Positions 51,701 to 60,656 of a DNA stretch of 64,000 bases are shown here, piece by piece (position 1 is the first letter of the stretch; each line of letters starts with the position of its first letter). The position numbers and the translations under genes were made by a program. Below the pieces are notes generated by a model that saw nothing but the letters and a program-made list of their open reading frames with translations, searched no databases and was not told where the DNA came from. Source of the stretch: JBFXCK01 sp050182275 (lineage in GTDB: Bacteria; Pseudomonadota; Alphaproteobacteria; SHNJ01); assembly GCA_050182275.1 (NCBI GenBank), contig JBFXCK010000003.1:112376-176375 (forward strand), read 5' to 3'.

Positions 51701-53467
51701 ATGGCCCGCCGCAATAAAGGAAAAAACCGTCACCACGAAAAAAAGCAAAAGCCCCACCGCCAGCTGCAAGAGGGCGGCGTAAAACCTCAAAAAGCCATAT
51801 CTTCACTTCATTTCAATCCCGGCAATGACGAGGTGCTGTATGCGCCGCTGGGCGGCGCCGAACATATCGGCATGAATATGTATCTATATGGCCATCGCGG
51901 CAAATGGCTGATGGTTGATTGCGGGATGGGCTTTGCCCATGAAGGTTTGCCAGGCATCGATATTTTGCTGCCGGATATTTCTTTTGTTGAAAAAAACCGC
52001 GGCAGTTTCTTAGGCATCGTTTTAACCCACGGCCACGAGGATCATATCGGCGCAATTCCCTATCTGATCGACCGACTGCAATTGCCGTTGTATGCCGCGC
52101 CCTTTTGCGCCGCGCTGATTGAGCGGAAATTGGAAGAAGTCGGCCTTATCAATCAATACCCCATCACCCGTATCAGCACGGGGCAAAAATTCCATGTCGG
52201 GCCGTTCGAGCTTGAATATGTCCGCATGGCGCATTCGATTCCGGAATCGCAAGGGCTGGTCATTAATACCGGCATCGGCACTCTTTTACATACCGGCGAT
52301 TGGAATCTCGACCCTGAACCGGTTATCGGTTATGTGACCGATGAAAAACGCCTGCGTGAATTGGGTAATGCCGGGGTGCGCGCCTTGATCGGCGATTCAA
52401 CCAATATTTTGGTGCCGGGCTTTTCGGGTTCGGAAGGCGGGCTTATGCCAAGCCTGAGCAAAATAATCGGCGAGGCGAAAGGCAAGGTTATTGTTACGTG
52501 TTTCGCCAGCAATGTCGCCCGTTTATATACTTTGGCGCGGGCCGCCGCCGCCAATGACCGGCAAGTCATGCTGGTGGGGCGTTCTTTGCTCAGAATTTAT
52601 GATATTGCGCTGGAGCTGGGTTTAATTCAGCCCTTCATCAATTTGGTTGGCGAAGACAAGGCAGGGTATTTGCCCGACAACAAAATTTTGTATATTTCCA
52701 CCGGCTGCCAGGGCGAGCCGCGTTCGGCTTTGGCCAGAATCGCCAAGCGCGACCATCCCTTTGTGCAAGTGGGGCGGGGCGATACGGTGATTTTTTCCTC
52801 GCGCGAAATTCCGGGCAATGAAATCCCTATTCAGCAGGTGCAAAACGATCTGGCGCGCCTTGGCGCAAGGGTGATTACCGCGCAGGAAGCCTTTGTGCAT
52901 GTTTCCGGCCATCCCAACCAGGGCGAAGTCAGCCAGCTTTATAGCTGGATCAAGCCCGCCTTGGCGGTGCCGATGCATGGGGAAACCAGCTATCTAGCGG
53001 CGCATGCGGCCTTCGCCACAGAACAGTGCCATGTGCCCGAATCCGCCATTATTGAAAATGGCACGGTTTTGCGCATCACCAAAGACAGCCATGAAATCGC
53101 AGGCCATATGCCGGTCGGGATTTATGGCTATGATGAATATCAGCTCATTCCGCTCGAAGGCGATGTATTGCGCCACCGCCGCCGCTTTGGCTGGAATGGC
53201 GGGCTGTTTATTTCGCTGACTTTGAGTAAAAAGGGAATCTTAGCGCCGCCTTCCATCAGCCTGGTCGGCGTCGCGGAGGGAAATTTGGATGAAGATTTAG
53301 AAGCCGATATTCAAGACGCGATTCTGGAAACTTTCGATCATCTGGGCAAAAAAGACTGGCAGGACGATGCGGTGATTCGTGATAAGGTGGCCAGCTCGGC
53401 GCGGCGCATTGTTAATCAGGAATATGGCAAAAAGCCCCTGGTCACTGTGCATGTACAGCGGTTGTAA
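51701..53467 (+). CDS. rnj: Ribonuclease J
   Basis: The 588-residue metallo-beta-lactamase/beta-CASP ribonuclease has 5' exonuclease and endonuclease activity. The N terminus is highly basic (RRNKGKNRHHEKKQKPHRQ). The metal-binding motif is LTHGHEDHIGAIPYL (about 107), with LLHTGDWNLDP and beta-CASP motifs CFASNVARL and SREIPGNE, then HVSGHPNQGEVSQLYSWIKP. RNase J in alphaproteobacteria takes part in rRNA and sRNA maturation. It follows coaX by 15 bp. Confidence 0.96.
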   Translation: MARRNKGKNRHHEKKQKPHRQLQEGGVKPQKAISSLHFNPGNDEVLYAPLGGAEHIGMNMYLYGHRGKWLMVDCGMGFAHEGLPGIDILLPDISFVEKNRGSFLGIVLTHGHEDHIGAIPYLIDRLQLPLYAAPFCAALIERKLEEVGLINQYPITRISTGQKFHVGPFELEYVRMAHSIPESQGLVINTGIGTLLHTGDWNLDPEPVIGYVTDEKRLRELGNAGVRALIGDSTNILVPGFSGSEGGLMPSLSKIIGEAKGKVIVTCFASNVARLYTLARAAAANDRQVMLVGRSLLRIYDIALELGLIQPFINLVGEDKAGYLPDNKILYISTGCQGEPRSALARIAKRDHPFVQVGRGDTVIFSSREIPGNEIPIQQVQNDLARLGARVITAQEAFVHVSGHPNQGEVSQLYSWIKPALAVPMHGETSYLAAHAAFATEQCHVPESAIIENGTVLRITKDSHEIAGHMPVGIYGYDEYQLIPLEGDVLRHRRRFGWNGGLFISLTLSKKGILAPPSISLVGVAEGNLDEDLEADIQDAILETFDHLGKKDWQDDAVIRDKVASSARRIVNQEYGKKPLVTVHVQRL

Positions 53468-53469
53468 GA

Positions 53470-53709
53470 ATGTCTTGGCTTATTCCCATCGTTTTTGTGT
53501 ATTTTGTGGTGTGGTGGCAAGTATGGTTTATAGTGCTGCCTTTTATGCATCAAGGAGCGTCCTCTCACCCGCAGCCCGGGAATGACCGCGGCGCGCCCGA
53601 CAGGCCGCGTTTAAAGCGCGGCCTTTTCCTAACCAGCGGTATCAGTGTTTTGATTACCGCTTTGCTGCTGGGGCTTTTTAAGCTATTGGTGGTGCGGGGG
53701 ATTATATGA
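53470..53709 (+). CDS. DUF1467-like small membrane protein
   Basis: The 79-residue protein has two membrane helices (WLIPIVFVYFVVWWQVWFIVLPF and GISVLITALLLGLFKLLVV) joined by a hydrophilic proline/glycine-rich loop. The FxVVWWxxxFxVLPF pattern and its place just after RNase J match the alphaproteobacterial DUF1467 family. The function is unknown. It starts 2 bp after the RNase J stop and overlaps the next ATG. Confidence 0.85.
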   Translation: MSWLIPIVFVYFVVWWQVWFIVLPFMHQGASSHPQPGNDRGAPDRPRLKRGLFLTSGISVLITALLLGLFKLLVVRGII

Positions 53710-54182
53710 TGCGCTTTATTTTATGCCTTATCCTTTTCACAAGCCCGGCCTGGGCGGCTGAAAAAGTTTTGCTGCCGCAAGATGCCGCGCCCGCCAAAAT
53801 CGATGTTACGCTTGATGAATGCCGGCAATTCGTAGCGCATTTTCCTTCAACCGATATTGAATATAAAGCGGGCGAAGATGCCTATGGCCGCAAGGTAACG
53901 CCTGCCGAGGGCGATTTTCCGCCCGAAGGCAATGCTATTGTGCTGCCCGATAAAATTCAAATCGACATTAGCGTCTTGGTGCAGCCGCGTGTCGGGGTGC
54001 CCAATGATCCCGCCCTTTATTCGCCCGAAGCTATTTTGGGCCGCGTATTTTATGATCAGCGCAGTGGAAGCTTAACCTTCAACGGTCAAAAATTGCAAAG
54101 CAACGCCCAGCATGCCGTGATCGAGGCTTGCGAAAAACTGCTTCAGCAAAAGGTGAAAGCGCCGCGGCGGAAAAAGAGCTAG
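53706..54182 (+). CDS. Secreted protein of unknown function
   Basis: The 158-residue protein has a signal peptide (MRFILCLILFTSPAWA, cleavage about residue 18). The mature part has a pair of conserved-looking cysteines (DECRQFVAHFPS and IEACEKLL), a strand-rich centre (IVLPDKIQIDISVLVQPRVG) and a basic tail (KAPRRKKS). The family is not recognised, and the two cysteines may form a disulfide in the periplasm. Translation is coupled to the DUF1467-like gene by a 4-bp overlap. The 3' end overlaps the convergent pentapeptide gene by 4 bp. Confidence 0.75.
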   Translation: MMRFILCLILFTSPAWAAEKVLLPQDAAPAKIDVTLDECRQFVAHFPSTDIEYKAGEDAYGRKVTPAEGDFPPEGNAIVLPDKIQIDISVLVQPRVGVPNDPALYSPEAILGRVFYDQRSGSLTFNGQKLQSNAQHAVIEACEKLLQQKVKAPRRKKS

Positions 54183-55465
54183 GCGGCCGGCAATATTGCG
54201 CCATCAAGCTTGGCATTGTCGAGCTTGGCGTCTTGCAGGGTGGCGTTTTTAAGATTGGCTTTTTTTAAGTTGGCGCCCGATAAATCCGCGCCCGATAAAT
54301 TGGCGCCGCTTAAATCGCATTCCGATAAATCCGCACCCGCCAAATTAGCCCCCGCTAGGTTGGCCGACCAATAGCGGCCGGTAGACTGGCCTTCCGGCGT
54401 TTTAATTTCCACCTGACTGAAGGTCGAGCGGTTTAATTTAGCATCGGTTAAATTAGCGAAGCTGAGATTAATGCCATCCAAGGTCGCCAGCGACAAATCG
54501 GCCCCGCGTAAATCGGCTTGGCTTAAATCAGCCATGATTAGGCGCGCGCGGCCTAATTTCGCGCCGGTCAAAATCGCCTGGCGCAAATTGCAGCCGCTTA
54601 AGTCTTTGCCGGTTAAGTCAAGATGGGTGAGGTTGGTTTGCGACAAATCCGCCCGCTCGCCTTCGGCGCCGTTGCTGTTGATCCAGCTTTCATGGCTAAG
54701 AAGAATATCGCGCACATTGCGGGGCTGGGCGCTGACGCCGGCTTCTTCCTCTTCTTCCGGCAAGAAATCGCCGGGGGAAAGGATGGCGCCCGCCAAATCG
54801 GCTTCGGCGCGGGTGACTTCATCGATAATTGCGCCAATCAAATTGGTGCCGGCCAATTTCGCGCCGCGCAGGCGCACTTCGCATAGATTGGCGTTCGATA
54901 AATCGGCGCCGGCTAAATTGGCGCCCTCCAAATTCACCGCCGCCAAATTGGCGCCATGCAGCGAGGCGCCTTGCAAATTAGCCTCGGTCAGATTCGATTT
55001 CGACAAATCGGCCCCGCTTAAATTGGCGTTTTGCATTTGCGCTTCGGTGAAATCGGAATGGATTAATTGAGTTGGCATTCTTTTCCGCCCCTTGCGCGGC
55101 GGCACGGGGCTGACAAGCGCGCCGCTGCGCATATCGGCTTCTTTTAAATTGGCGGCGGTGAAATTGGCTTCCCGGATTTGCGCGCCCCGCAAATTGGCGC
55201 GCCATAAATTGGCCTGGCTTAAATCGGCATTATCCAAATTGGTGCAAAACAAATCGGCAAAACTAAGATCGGCTTCGCGTAAAATACAATGGCTTAAATT
55301 GGTCCCCGAAAGCTTGATCGATTTCAGCTGATGCCGGGCCAATTGAAAACCCGACAGATTATAGCCCGATAAATTGGCGCGCACGCCGCCAACCTGGTTT
55401 TTCAACCATTTTTCATGGCGCGAAAGCGCATCAAGGATTTCTTGGGGGGTCATCTCACCATCCAT
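54179..55465 (-). CDS. Two-module pentapeptide-repeat protein
   Basis: The 428-residue protein is almost wholly A(D/N)LxX pentapeptides, which fold into a right-handed quadrilateral beta-helix. There are two modules, each opened by the same non-repeat cap: ALSRHEKWLKNQVGGVRANL (about 9-28) and LLSHESWINSNGAEGERADL (about 255-274). An acidic linker (PEEEEEAG) joins them. Repeats in each module run for about 150 residues (for example ADLSQANLWRANLRGAQIRE). It has no enzymatic domain or signal peptide. Roles of such proteins range from scaffolding to DNA-mimic inhibition, and none can be chosen here. An alternative start at 55453 would avoid overlap with the gene upstream. Confidence 0.9.
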   Translation of the reverse strand: MDGEMTPQEILDALSRHEKWLKNQVGGVRANLSGYNLSGFQLARHQLKSIKLSGTNLSHCILREADLSFADLFCTNLDNADLSQANLWRANLRGAQIREANFTAANLKEADMRSGALVSPVPPRKGRKRMPTQLIHSDFTEAQMQNANLSGADLSKSNLTEANLQGASLHGANLAAVNLEGANLAGADLSNANLCEVRLRGAKLAGTNLIGAIIDEVTRAEADLAGAILSPGDFLPEEEEEAGVSAQPRNVRDILLSHESWINSNGAEGERADLSQTNLTHLDLTGKDLSGCNLRQAILTGAKLGRARLIMADLSQADLRGADLSLATLDGINLSFANLTDAKLNRSTFSQVEIKTPEGQSTGRYWSANLAGANLAGADLSECDLSGANLSGADLSGANLKKANLKNATLQDAKLDNAKLDGAILPAA

Positions 55466-55838
55466 CCACCAGCAAGCGCAGCAAACGGTCGGATCCAGGA
55501 TTATTGAAGTCGAGATAACGGTCGAACACCACGCGGAAAAAACTGCGGCTGCAATATTCCTGCAGGTTGCGAAAGCCGCGGCCGGTTTCTAAATCATTGG
55601 CGGAAATAGCGCATTCGCGCAAATAGCCTTCGGATAGAGGCGCGCTATTTTCATCGAATAAGGGGTAGGTCAAAAAGCTGGCGGTTTCACCGCCGCCGGG
55701 CTTTGACTTTTCAATATCGTGCGGCAACTGGCGCAAAATCACGGCGATTTGCTGGTCGATCAGTTGCAGGGCCGAGGTTTTCTTATGAGCGGAAGAAGGG
55801 GCAGGGGGCAATGAACTAGCTCCGGACTTTGGAATCAT
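55455..55838 (-). CDS. Small protein upstream of the pentapeptide-repeat gene, PAS-like or unknown
   Basis: The 127-residue protein has a Ser/Pro-rich N terminus (residues 3-18), a helix LQLIDQQIAVILRQLPHDIEKS and a compact C-terminal half: FLTYPLFDENSAPLSEGYLRECAI, FRNLQEYCSRSFFRVVFDRYLDFNN. No family is recognised with confidence. It overlaps the start of the pentapeptide gene by 11 bp, so the two are co-expressed. It may be a partner or regulator of that protein. Confidence 0.65.
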   Translation of the reverse strand: MIPKSGASSLPPAPSSAHKKTSALQLIDQQIAVILRQLPHDIEKSKPGGGETASFLTYPLFDENSAPLSEGYLRECAISANDLETGRGFRNLQEYCSRSFFRVVFDRYLDFNNPGSDRLLRLLVDGW

Positions 55839-56151
55839 ACAAAATTCTTAACACAGGAAATCCGACTATAGCCAATCAATCTTAACAATTTTCTAATAAT
55901 TTCCGGCCATTATGCAGTTCTTAACAGCGACGAGTATACCTAAGAAATATATACGAATAGGGCGATTTTATGTTGCCGATACTAAGCGAACGACTTATGC
56001 TGGCCGAATAAGAAAAAATTGAAGAGGCAGCGTAAAGTGATTTACGTCAAAGACAGAGGGGCAGGCTAGTGTTCATCTTCTTGTTTAACATACCCATTCA
56101 ATGGCCTGAAAATTATCGGGCCTTTTGGCAATCTTTGGCGAAAGGCGGCCG
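55839..56151. promoter_or_regulatory. Divergent intergenic region with CTTAACA repeats
   Basis: This 313-bp AT-rich gap separates the leftward 55838 gene from the rightward kinase. CTTAACA occurs three times, at 55847-55853, 55881-55887 and 55920-55926, and TTAACAATTTTCTAA (55882-55896) is one base from a CtrA-type TTAA-N7-TTAA pair. No RNA gene or convincing small open frame was found, and no clear sigma-70 promoter. Confidence 0.35.
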
Positions 56152-57729
56152 ATGTTGAAACCCAGCCATCCCGCCTTAAGCGATTGGGCCGCCCTTTTAC
56201 TGCAACAGGGCGATTTGGGATTGTTGGTGATCAATTTGGGGCCGGATGGCAGATGGGCGCCCTTATTCGCCAGCCCCGGCTTTTTAAAGCAAACCGGCTT
56301 GACGCCGGAGGCGGTGAGCGGCGGCGCCTTGGCCGATTTTCTGTTGCCGCAGGAAGCCAATATTTTGCAGGCTGCCTTCGACCGTTGTTTATCCCTTAAC
56401 CAGCCTTTGCAAATCGAGGAAGTTTTAACCTGCCCCCGTGGGCGCATGGTTTGGCAGTTCCGGCTTTTGCCGCAAAAAAACGCCAGCAATGGAAATGCCC
56501 TGATTTTGGCTTTGGGGCGTGATGTCAGCGACCAGCGCCGCCTGGAGCAAGCCTTGAAAGAGGCCGAGCGTAAAAACCGCGCCCTAATCGCCGCCATGCC
56601 TGATGTCATCATCCGCCTTAATAAGGATGGCGTTATTTTGGATTTGGAAGAAGGCAGGGATACGATTTTGGGTTTCCCTCCGGCTGAGCTTTTGGGCCGC
56701 CGCCTGGGGGACATGCTGCCGGGCGATGCAACCGACGCCGCCAGCCGCCAGGTCACCCGTGCTTTTCATACCAAACGCACGCAAGTTTTCGAGCATCAAT
56801 GGCATGCCGAAGGCTTGACCCATGATTTTGAGGTGCGGATCGTAGCCGCCGGCGAAGACGAGGCGCTGGCGATTTTGCGCGACATCACCGACCGCAAACG
56901 GGCAGAGCGCGACTTGCGCATCGCTAAGGAGCAAGCCGAAATCGCCAACCGCACCAAGTCGATTTTCCTGGCGACCGTCAGCCATGAATTGCGCACGCCT
57001 TTGAACGCCGTGATCGGGTTTTCCGATGTCATCCGCCATGAAATGTTTGGCCCGTTAGGATCGCCGCGGTATTTGGATTACGCGCAAGATATTCACGACA
57101 GCGGCGCCCATTTGCTGGAAATCATCAACGATATCCTCGATCTTTCCAAGCTGGAAGCCGGCAGGATCGATTTACATGAAGAGAATTTTAATCCCAATGA
57201 AGTTATCCGCCTTATCATGCACCTCATGGCTGGCCGCATTAACGACGCCAATTTGGCCAGCGAACTCAGCTTACTGCCCGATGTGCCGATGCTGTATGCT
57301 GATAAAAGAGTATTCAAGCAAATGCTGCTGAATTTGCTTTCCAACGCGGTGAAATTTACCCCCGAAGGCGGGCGCGTGGGCATTACCACTCAAACCGATA
57401 TAGCGGGGGCTTTGCTGGTGGCGGTGTGGGATACCGGCATCGGCATCGCGCCGGAAGATGTGGCCATCGCCATGACGCCTTTCGCGCAAATCGATTCCAG
57501 CCTGGCGCGCAAGCACCCCGGCACCGGTCTAGGCCTTCCCCTGGTCAAATCCCTGATCGAACTGCATGGCGGAAATCTGCGTTTGGAAAGCAGCTTGGGG
57601 CAGGGCACCAAAATGATTTTGCGCTTCCCGCCGCAGCGTTCGGTTGGCAAAAGCGTCATTCAGAAAACGGAAGAAACCGATAAGCCCCTTCCGCTTTCCA
57701 ATAAAAAAGTGATGGTGTTTAAGGCGTAG
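56152..57729 (+). CDS. PAS-domain sensor histidine kinase, cytoplasmic
   Basis: The 525-residue kinase from the ATG at 56152 has AAAGG upstream. A TTG nine codons earlier is also open. Two PAS-like domains lie at about 15-130 (LLVINLGPDGRWAPLFASPGF) and about 145-255 (ALIAAMPDVIIRLNKDGVILDLEEG). The HisKA helix VSHELRTPLNAVIGFSDVIRHE has phospho-His278. HATPase motifs are NLLSNAVKFTPEGGR, DTGIGIAPEDVAIA and GTGLGLPLVKSLIELHGG. There is no membrane helix and no receiver domain, and no response regulator is adjacent. This PAS-HisKA arrangement resembles alphaproteobacterial kinases of the PleC/DivJ/PdhS group, but the link is only by architecture. The 3' end overlaps the convergent transglycosylase by 11 bp. 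Confidence 0.9.
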   Translation: MLKPSHPALSDWAALLLQQGDLGLLVINLGPDGRWAPLFASPGFLKQTGLTPEAVSGGALADFLLPQEANILQAAFDRCLSLNQPLQIEEVLTCPRGRMVWQFRLLPQKNASNGNALILALGRDVSDQRRLEQALKEAERKNRALIAAMPDVIIRLNKDGVILDLEEGRDTILGFPPAELLGRRLGDMLPGDATDAASRQVTRAFHTKRTQVFEHQWHAEGLTHDFEVRIVAAGEDEALAILRDITDRKRAERDLRIAKEQAEIANRTKSIFLATVSHELRTPLNAVIGFSDVIRHEMFGPLGSPRYLDYAQDIHDSGAHLLEIINDILDLSKLEAGRIDLHEENFNPNEVIRLIMHLMAGRINDANLASELSLLPDVPMLYADKRVFKQMLLNLLSNAVKFTPEGGRVGITTQTDIAGALLVAVWDTGIGIAPEDVAIAMTPFAQIDSSLARKHPGTGLGLPLVKSLIELHGGNLRLESSLGQGTKMILRFPPQRSVGKSVIQKTEETDKPLPLSNKKVMVFKA

Positions 57730-59689
57730 GCTCGGCCTGCGCGAAGGAGGAAGCTGGCGGCGGGGCATTGCCATTCGCCAGGCGGTAACGGTATACCACC
57801 AAATTTTCCAATACGCGTTGTACATAATTGCGTGTTTCCGCGGCCGGGATCGATTCCATCCAATCAACCGGGTCGATCCGGCCATCGCGCGGGTCGCCCC
57901 ATTCCGCCAGCCAGCCCCGCACCCGCGCTGGCCCCGCATTATAGGCGGCCAAAGAGATAGCGTAATTACCGGCGAATTGCTGCAAACGTTCTTTCAAATA
58001 ATGACTGCCGATTTTGATGTTTAATTCCGGTTTTTCCACCAGCCATTTGGGGTGAAAAGCCAAGGTCTGCTGCTTGGCGATGCTTTTGGCGGTAGAGGGC
58101 ATTAATTGCATCAAGCCCAGCGCCCCGGCCTTGCTTACCGCCGTTTCATCAAAACTGCTTTCTTGGCGGATAAGGGCATGCACCAAAGCGGGCTCGAGTA
58201 TATCGCTTGAGCTATTGGCGATGAGAGGATAGCCATCTTCGAGTAAATAAAACCCGCGCTGCGCGGAAAGACGTGAAACCGCAACAATCATCGAGGGCCT
58301 TTTCAGGCGCTTGGCGGTATCGGCCAGAAGCCAAAAATCTTCGCCACTTTGCGCTTCTGTCAAAAGCTGACGCAGGAAAGGGTCGATTTTATCATTCAGG
58401 CCCATCGCATACAGCGCTTGAATCAGCTGCACCGTATCCCGCGCGGCAAAGCCCTGCTTTTGCCCATAACCCGGCTCGGGCAAGGCGGTAACGGTAAAGC
58501 TGGGCGGCATATCCATTTTTTGCCGCGCCAATTGGCCATAAAAACTGGTCGGCTGCTGGCTGGCGGTTTGATAATAATATTGGGCAAGCGCCTGGTTGCC
58601 CAGCGCTTCCTCGCTGCGCCCCAGCCAATAGGTGGCGCGCGCCTTGCTGATGGATAAATTGGCGATCTGATAAAGCTGAGAAAAATGCGCCCGCGCGATT
58701 TCCGGCTTCTCTAAAAACCGCAAAGCGATCCAGCCGCTTAAAAATTCCTGCTCGGCGCGGATCAAGTTCGAATATTGGGGATGCACCCGCCGGGCGGTTT
58801 TATAGGCCAGCGCCGCATCTCCTTTGCGCAAGGCGCGGCGGGATTGGATTTCTTGTTCGCGCCACCAAGCTTCGGGGTTGGTAACCTTTTTCGGCCATTG
58901 CTGCAGGATTTGCCGCGCCATGGTATCGCGGTCATGCAGGCGCAAATATTTCAGATAATCCAATAACAGCGCCGGGCGCTGCTGCAATTCTTTGGGAAGC
59001 GAAATATATAAATTCACTCCCTTGGTTTTATTTGCGGCCAAGGCAGTGCGCGCCTGGACATAAGAAACCCAACTTTTGCCCATGCGCTTGGCTTGACGCA
59101 TCGCCGAGGCCTCATCGTTTTGGTCCAGGCGGGTATCAAGGCGGGCCATGCCGTCTTCTTTGCTTAAAGCTTTGCCATAAACATCCAGAAAAAATTTTTC
59201 GTTGGCGGCATTGAAAACATCTTTGCGCCAAGCTTCTTTAATGAGGGCGTCGGCTTCCTCATTATTGCCCAAGGCGCGGCGGGCATTGGCCAGGCGCAAG
59301 CGTGAGGCGCCAGCCTGAGGCGGGAATTCTTCAAAATAGGCCACCACTTCCTGCGGGGTATATTGCAGCGGCAAGCGGAATTCGGCCATTTCGGCGATTA
59401 TTTTAATATTGGGCCAATGTTTGTGGTCATGCAAAAAGCGGCGGTAGACCGCGAAATCGTAATTGGCCTCAGGCCGCTGCAAATCTTGCCACAGGGCATA
59501 AGAGGCCAAAAGCGGCTGATTGGCTTTGCTTGCCCATTTCCAGGCGTCATTATAGCGCTGGGCCTGAATCGCCTGCGCAAAGGGCGAGGGGAAAATATCG
59601 CTGCCCCAATTATCGCGCGCTACAGCTTCCCCGGCCCCCAAAGCCAGGCTGGCAAATAAGATCATACAGGCCGCCAGACATGTCCGCAA
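57719..59689 (-). CDS. Soluble lytic murein transglycosylase (Slt70-like)
   Basis: The 656-residue periplasmic enzyme cleaves the glycan strand of peptidoglycan, forming 1,6-anhydro ends. It has a signal peptide (1-24, ending AVARD region) and a long helical superhelix (about 40-480, as in Slt70). The goose-lysozyme-like catalytic domain has Glu510 in ALIRQESSFDETAVSKAGALGLMQLMPSTAKSIA and AAYNAGPARVRGWLAEWGD. The C-terminal motif AAETRNYVQRVLENLVVYR is conserved. It stands alone on the minus strand. Confidence 0.95.
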   Translation of the reverse strand: MRTCLAACMILFASLALGAGEAVARDNWGSDIFPSPFAQAIQAQRYNDAWKWASKANQPLLASYALWQDLQRPEANYDFAVYRRFLHDHKHWPNIKIIAEMAEFRLPLQYTPQEVVAYFEEFPPQAGASRLRLANARRALGNNEEADALIKEAWRKDVFNAANEKFFLDVYGKALSKEDGMARLDTRLDQNDEASAMRQAKRMGKSWVSYVQARTALAANKTKGVNLYISLPKELQQRPALLLDYLKYLRLHDRDTMARQILQQWPKKVTNPEAWWREQEIQSRRALRKGDAALAYKTARRVHPQYSNLIRAEQEFLSGWIALRFLEKPEIARAHFSQLYQIANLSISKARATYWLGRSEEALGNQALAQYYYQTASQQPTSFYGQLARQKMDMPPSFTVTALPEPGYGQKQGFAARDTVQLIQALYAMGLNDKIDPFLRQLLTEAQSGEDFWLLADTAKRLKRPSMIVAVSRLSAQRGFYLLEDGYPLIANSSSDILEPALVHALIRQESSFDETAVSKAGALGLMQLMPSTAKSIAKQQTLAFHPKWLVEKPELNIKIGSHYLKERLQQFAGNYAISLAAYNAGPARVRGWLAEWGDPRDGRIDPVDWMESIPAAETRNYVQRVLENLVVYRYRLANGNAPPPASSFAQAEPTP

Positions 59690-59776
59690 AATAGCGCCTT
59701 CCCTTGTGTTTAGAGGGTCATTTCCCTAATATGCCTAGGATATCTTTACGAATAACTAATATTTCTAGGTGCGGCA

Positions 59777-60655
59777 ATGCAGAAATTCCATGGCTCGATG
59801 ACGGCACTGATCACCCCCTTTGCTGGGGATAAGATTGACGAGGCGGCTTTTGCCAAATTGGCCGAACGGCAGCTAAAAGGCGGCACACAGGGGCTTATCC
59901 CTTGCGGCACTACCGGCGAATCGCCGACATTAAGCGATGCCGAACAGGAACGTTTGATTCAAATCACCGTTGAGGTTGCGGCCAAGCGCGCGCCGGTGAT
60001 CGCCGGCACAGGTTCCAATTCCACCAGCCATGCCTTGCATTTAACCAAGGCGGCGCAAAAAGCCGGGGCCGATGCCGCTTTGATCGTAACGCCCTATTAC
60101 AACAAGCCGACGCAGGAAGGCTTGTTTCAGCATTATAAAGCCATTCATGATGCAACTAATATTCCGATCATCATTTACAATATTCCGCCCCGCTCCATCA
60201 TTGATATGAGCGTTGAAACCATGGCGCGTTTGGCGAAACTGCCGCGCATCGTGGGCGTTAAGGACGCAACCGCCGATTTGGCGCGCCCCTTGCGCACCAA
60301 GCTTGCTTGCGGCGATAAATTTATTCAGCTTTCCGGCGAAGACGCAACCGTGGTGCCATTCCTGGCGCAAGGCGGGCATGGCTGCATTTCCGTTACTTCC
60401 AACATTGTGCCCGATTTATGCGCTGAGTTGCATAACGCCTGGCAGAATGATGAGTGTGAAAAGGTTGAAAAAATTAATGAAAAACTTTTACCGCTTCATC
60501 AAGCTTTATTCTGCGAAACCAGCCCCGGCCCGGTAAAATACGCCGCCGAATTATTGGGCTTGTGCAAGGCCACAACACGTTTGCCGATGTGGGAAATCGC
60601 CGATGGCAGCAAGCTTAAGGTGAGGGAGGCTCTGCAGGGCCTGGGCCTAGTATAA
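59777..60655 (+). CDS. dapA: 4-hydroxy-tetrahydrodipicolinate synthase
   Basis: The 292-residue TIM-barrel lyase condenses pyruvate with aspartate semialdehyde for lysine and peptidoglycan synthesis. Visible are FHGSMTALITPFAGDKIDE, the pyruvate-site loop IPCGTTGESPTLSDAEQ, the tyrosine in VTPYYNKPTQEGLFQHYKAI and the Schiff-base lysine in RIVGVKDATADLARP. It lies one base before smpB, an order found in many alphaproteobacteria. Confidence 0.98.
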   Translation: MQKFHGSMTALITPFAGDKIDEAAFAKLAERQLKGGTQGLIPCGTTGESPTLSDAEQERLIQITVEVAAKRAPVIAGTGSNSTSHALHLTKAAQKAGADAALIVTPYYNKPTQEGLFQHYKAIHDATNIPIIIYNIPPRSIIDMSVETMARLAKLPRIVGVKDATADLARPLRTKLACGDKFIQLSGEDATVVPFLAQGGHGCISVTSNIVPDLCAELHNAWQNDECEKVEKINEKLLPLHQALFCETSPGPVKYAAELLGLCKATTRLPMWEIADGSKLKVREALQGLGLV

Positions 60656-60656
60656 A

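Noticed and set aside
54471..55070. A 199-codon open frame on the plus strand opposite the pentapeptide-repeat gene
   Set aside because: It is the complement of a highly repetitive A(D/N)LxX coding sequence and translates into low-complexity Lys/Ser/Ala repeats without a ribosome-binding site.
54179..55465. CRISPR-like short repeats in the pentapeptide gene, and similarly in the RTX gene
   Set aside because: The repeats are 15 or 27 bases in codon register, degenerate at third positions, and encode protein repeats. There are no spacers.
55971..56012. A 13-codon open frame starting ATGTTGCCGATACT in the gap before the PAS kinase
   Set aside because: It is too short, has no ribosome-binding site and shows no other support.
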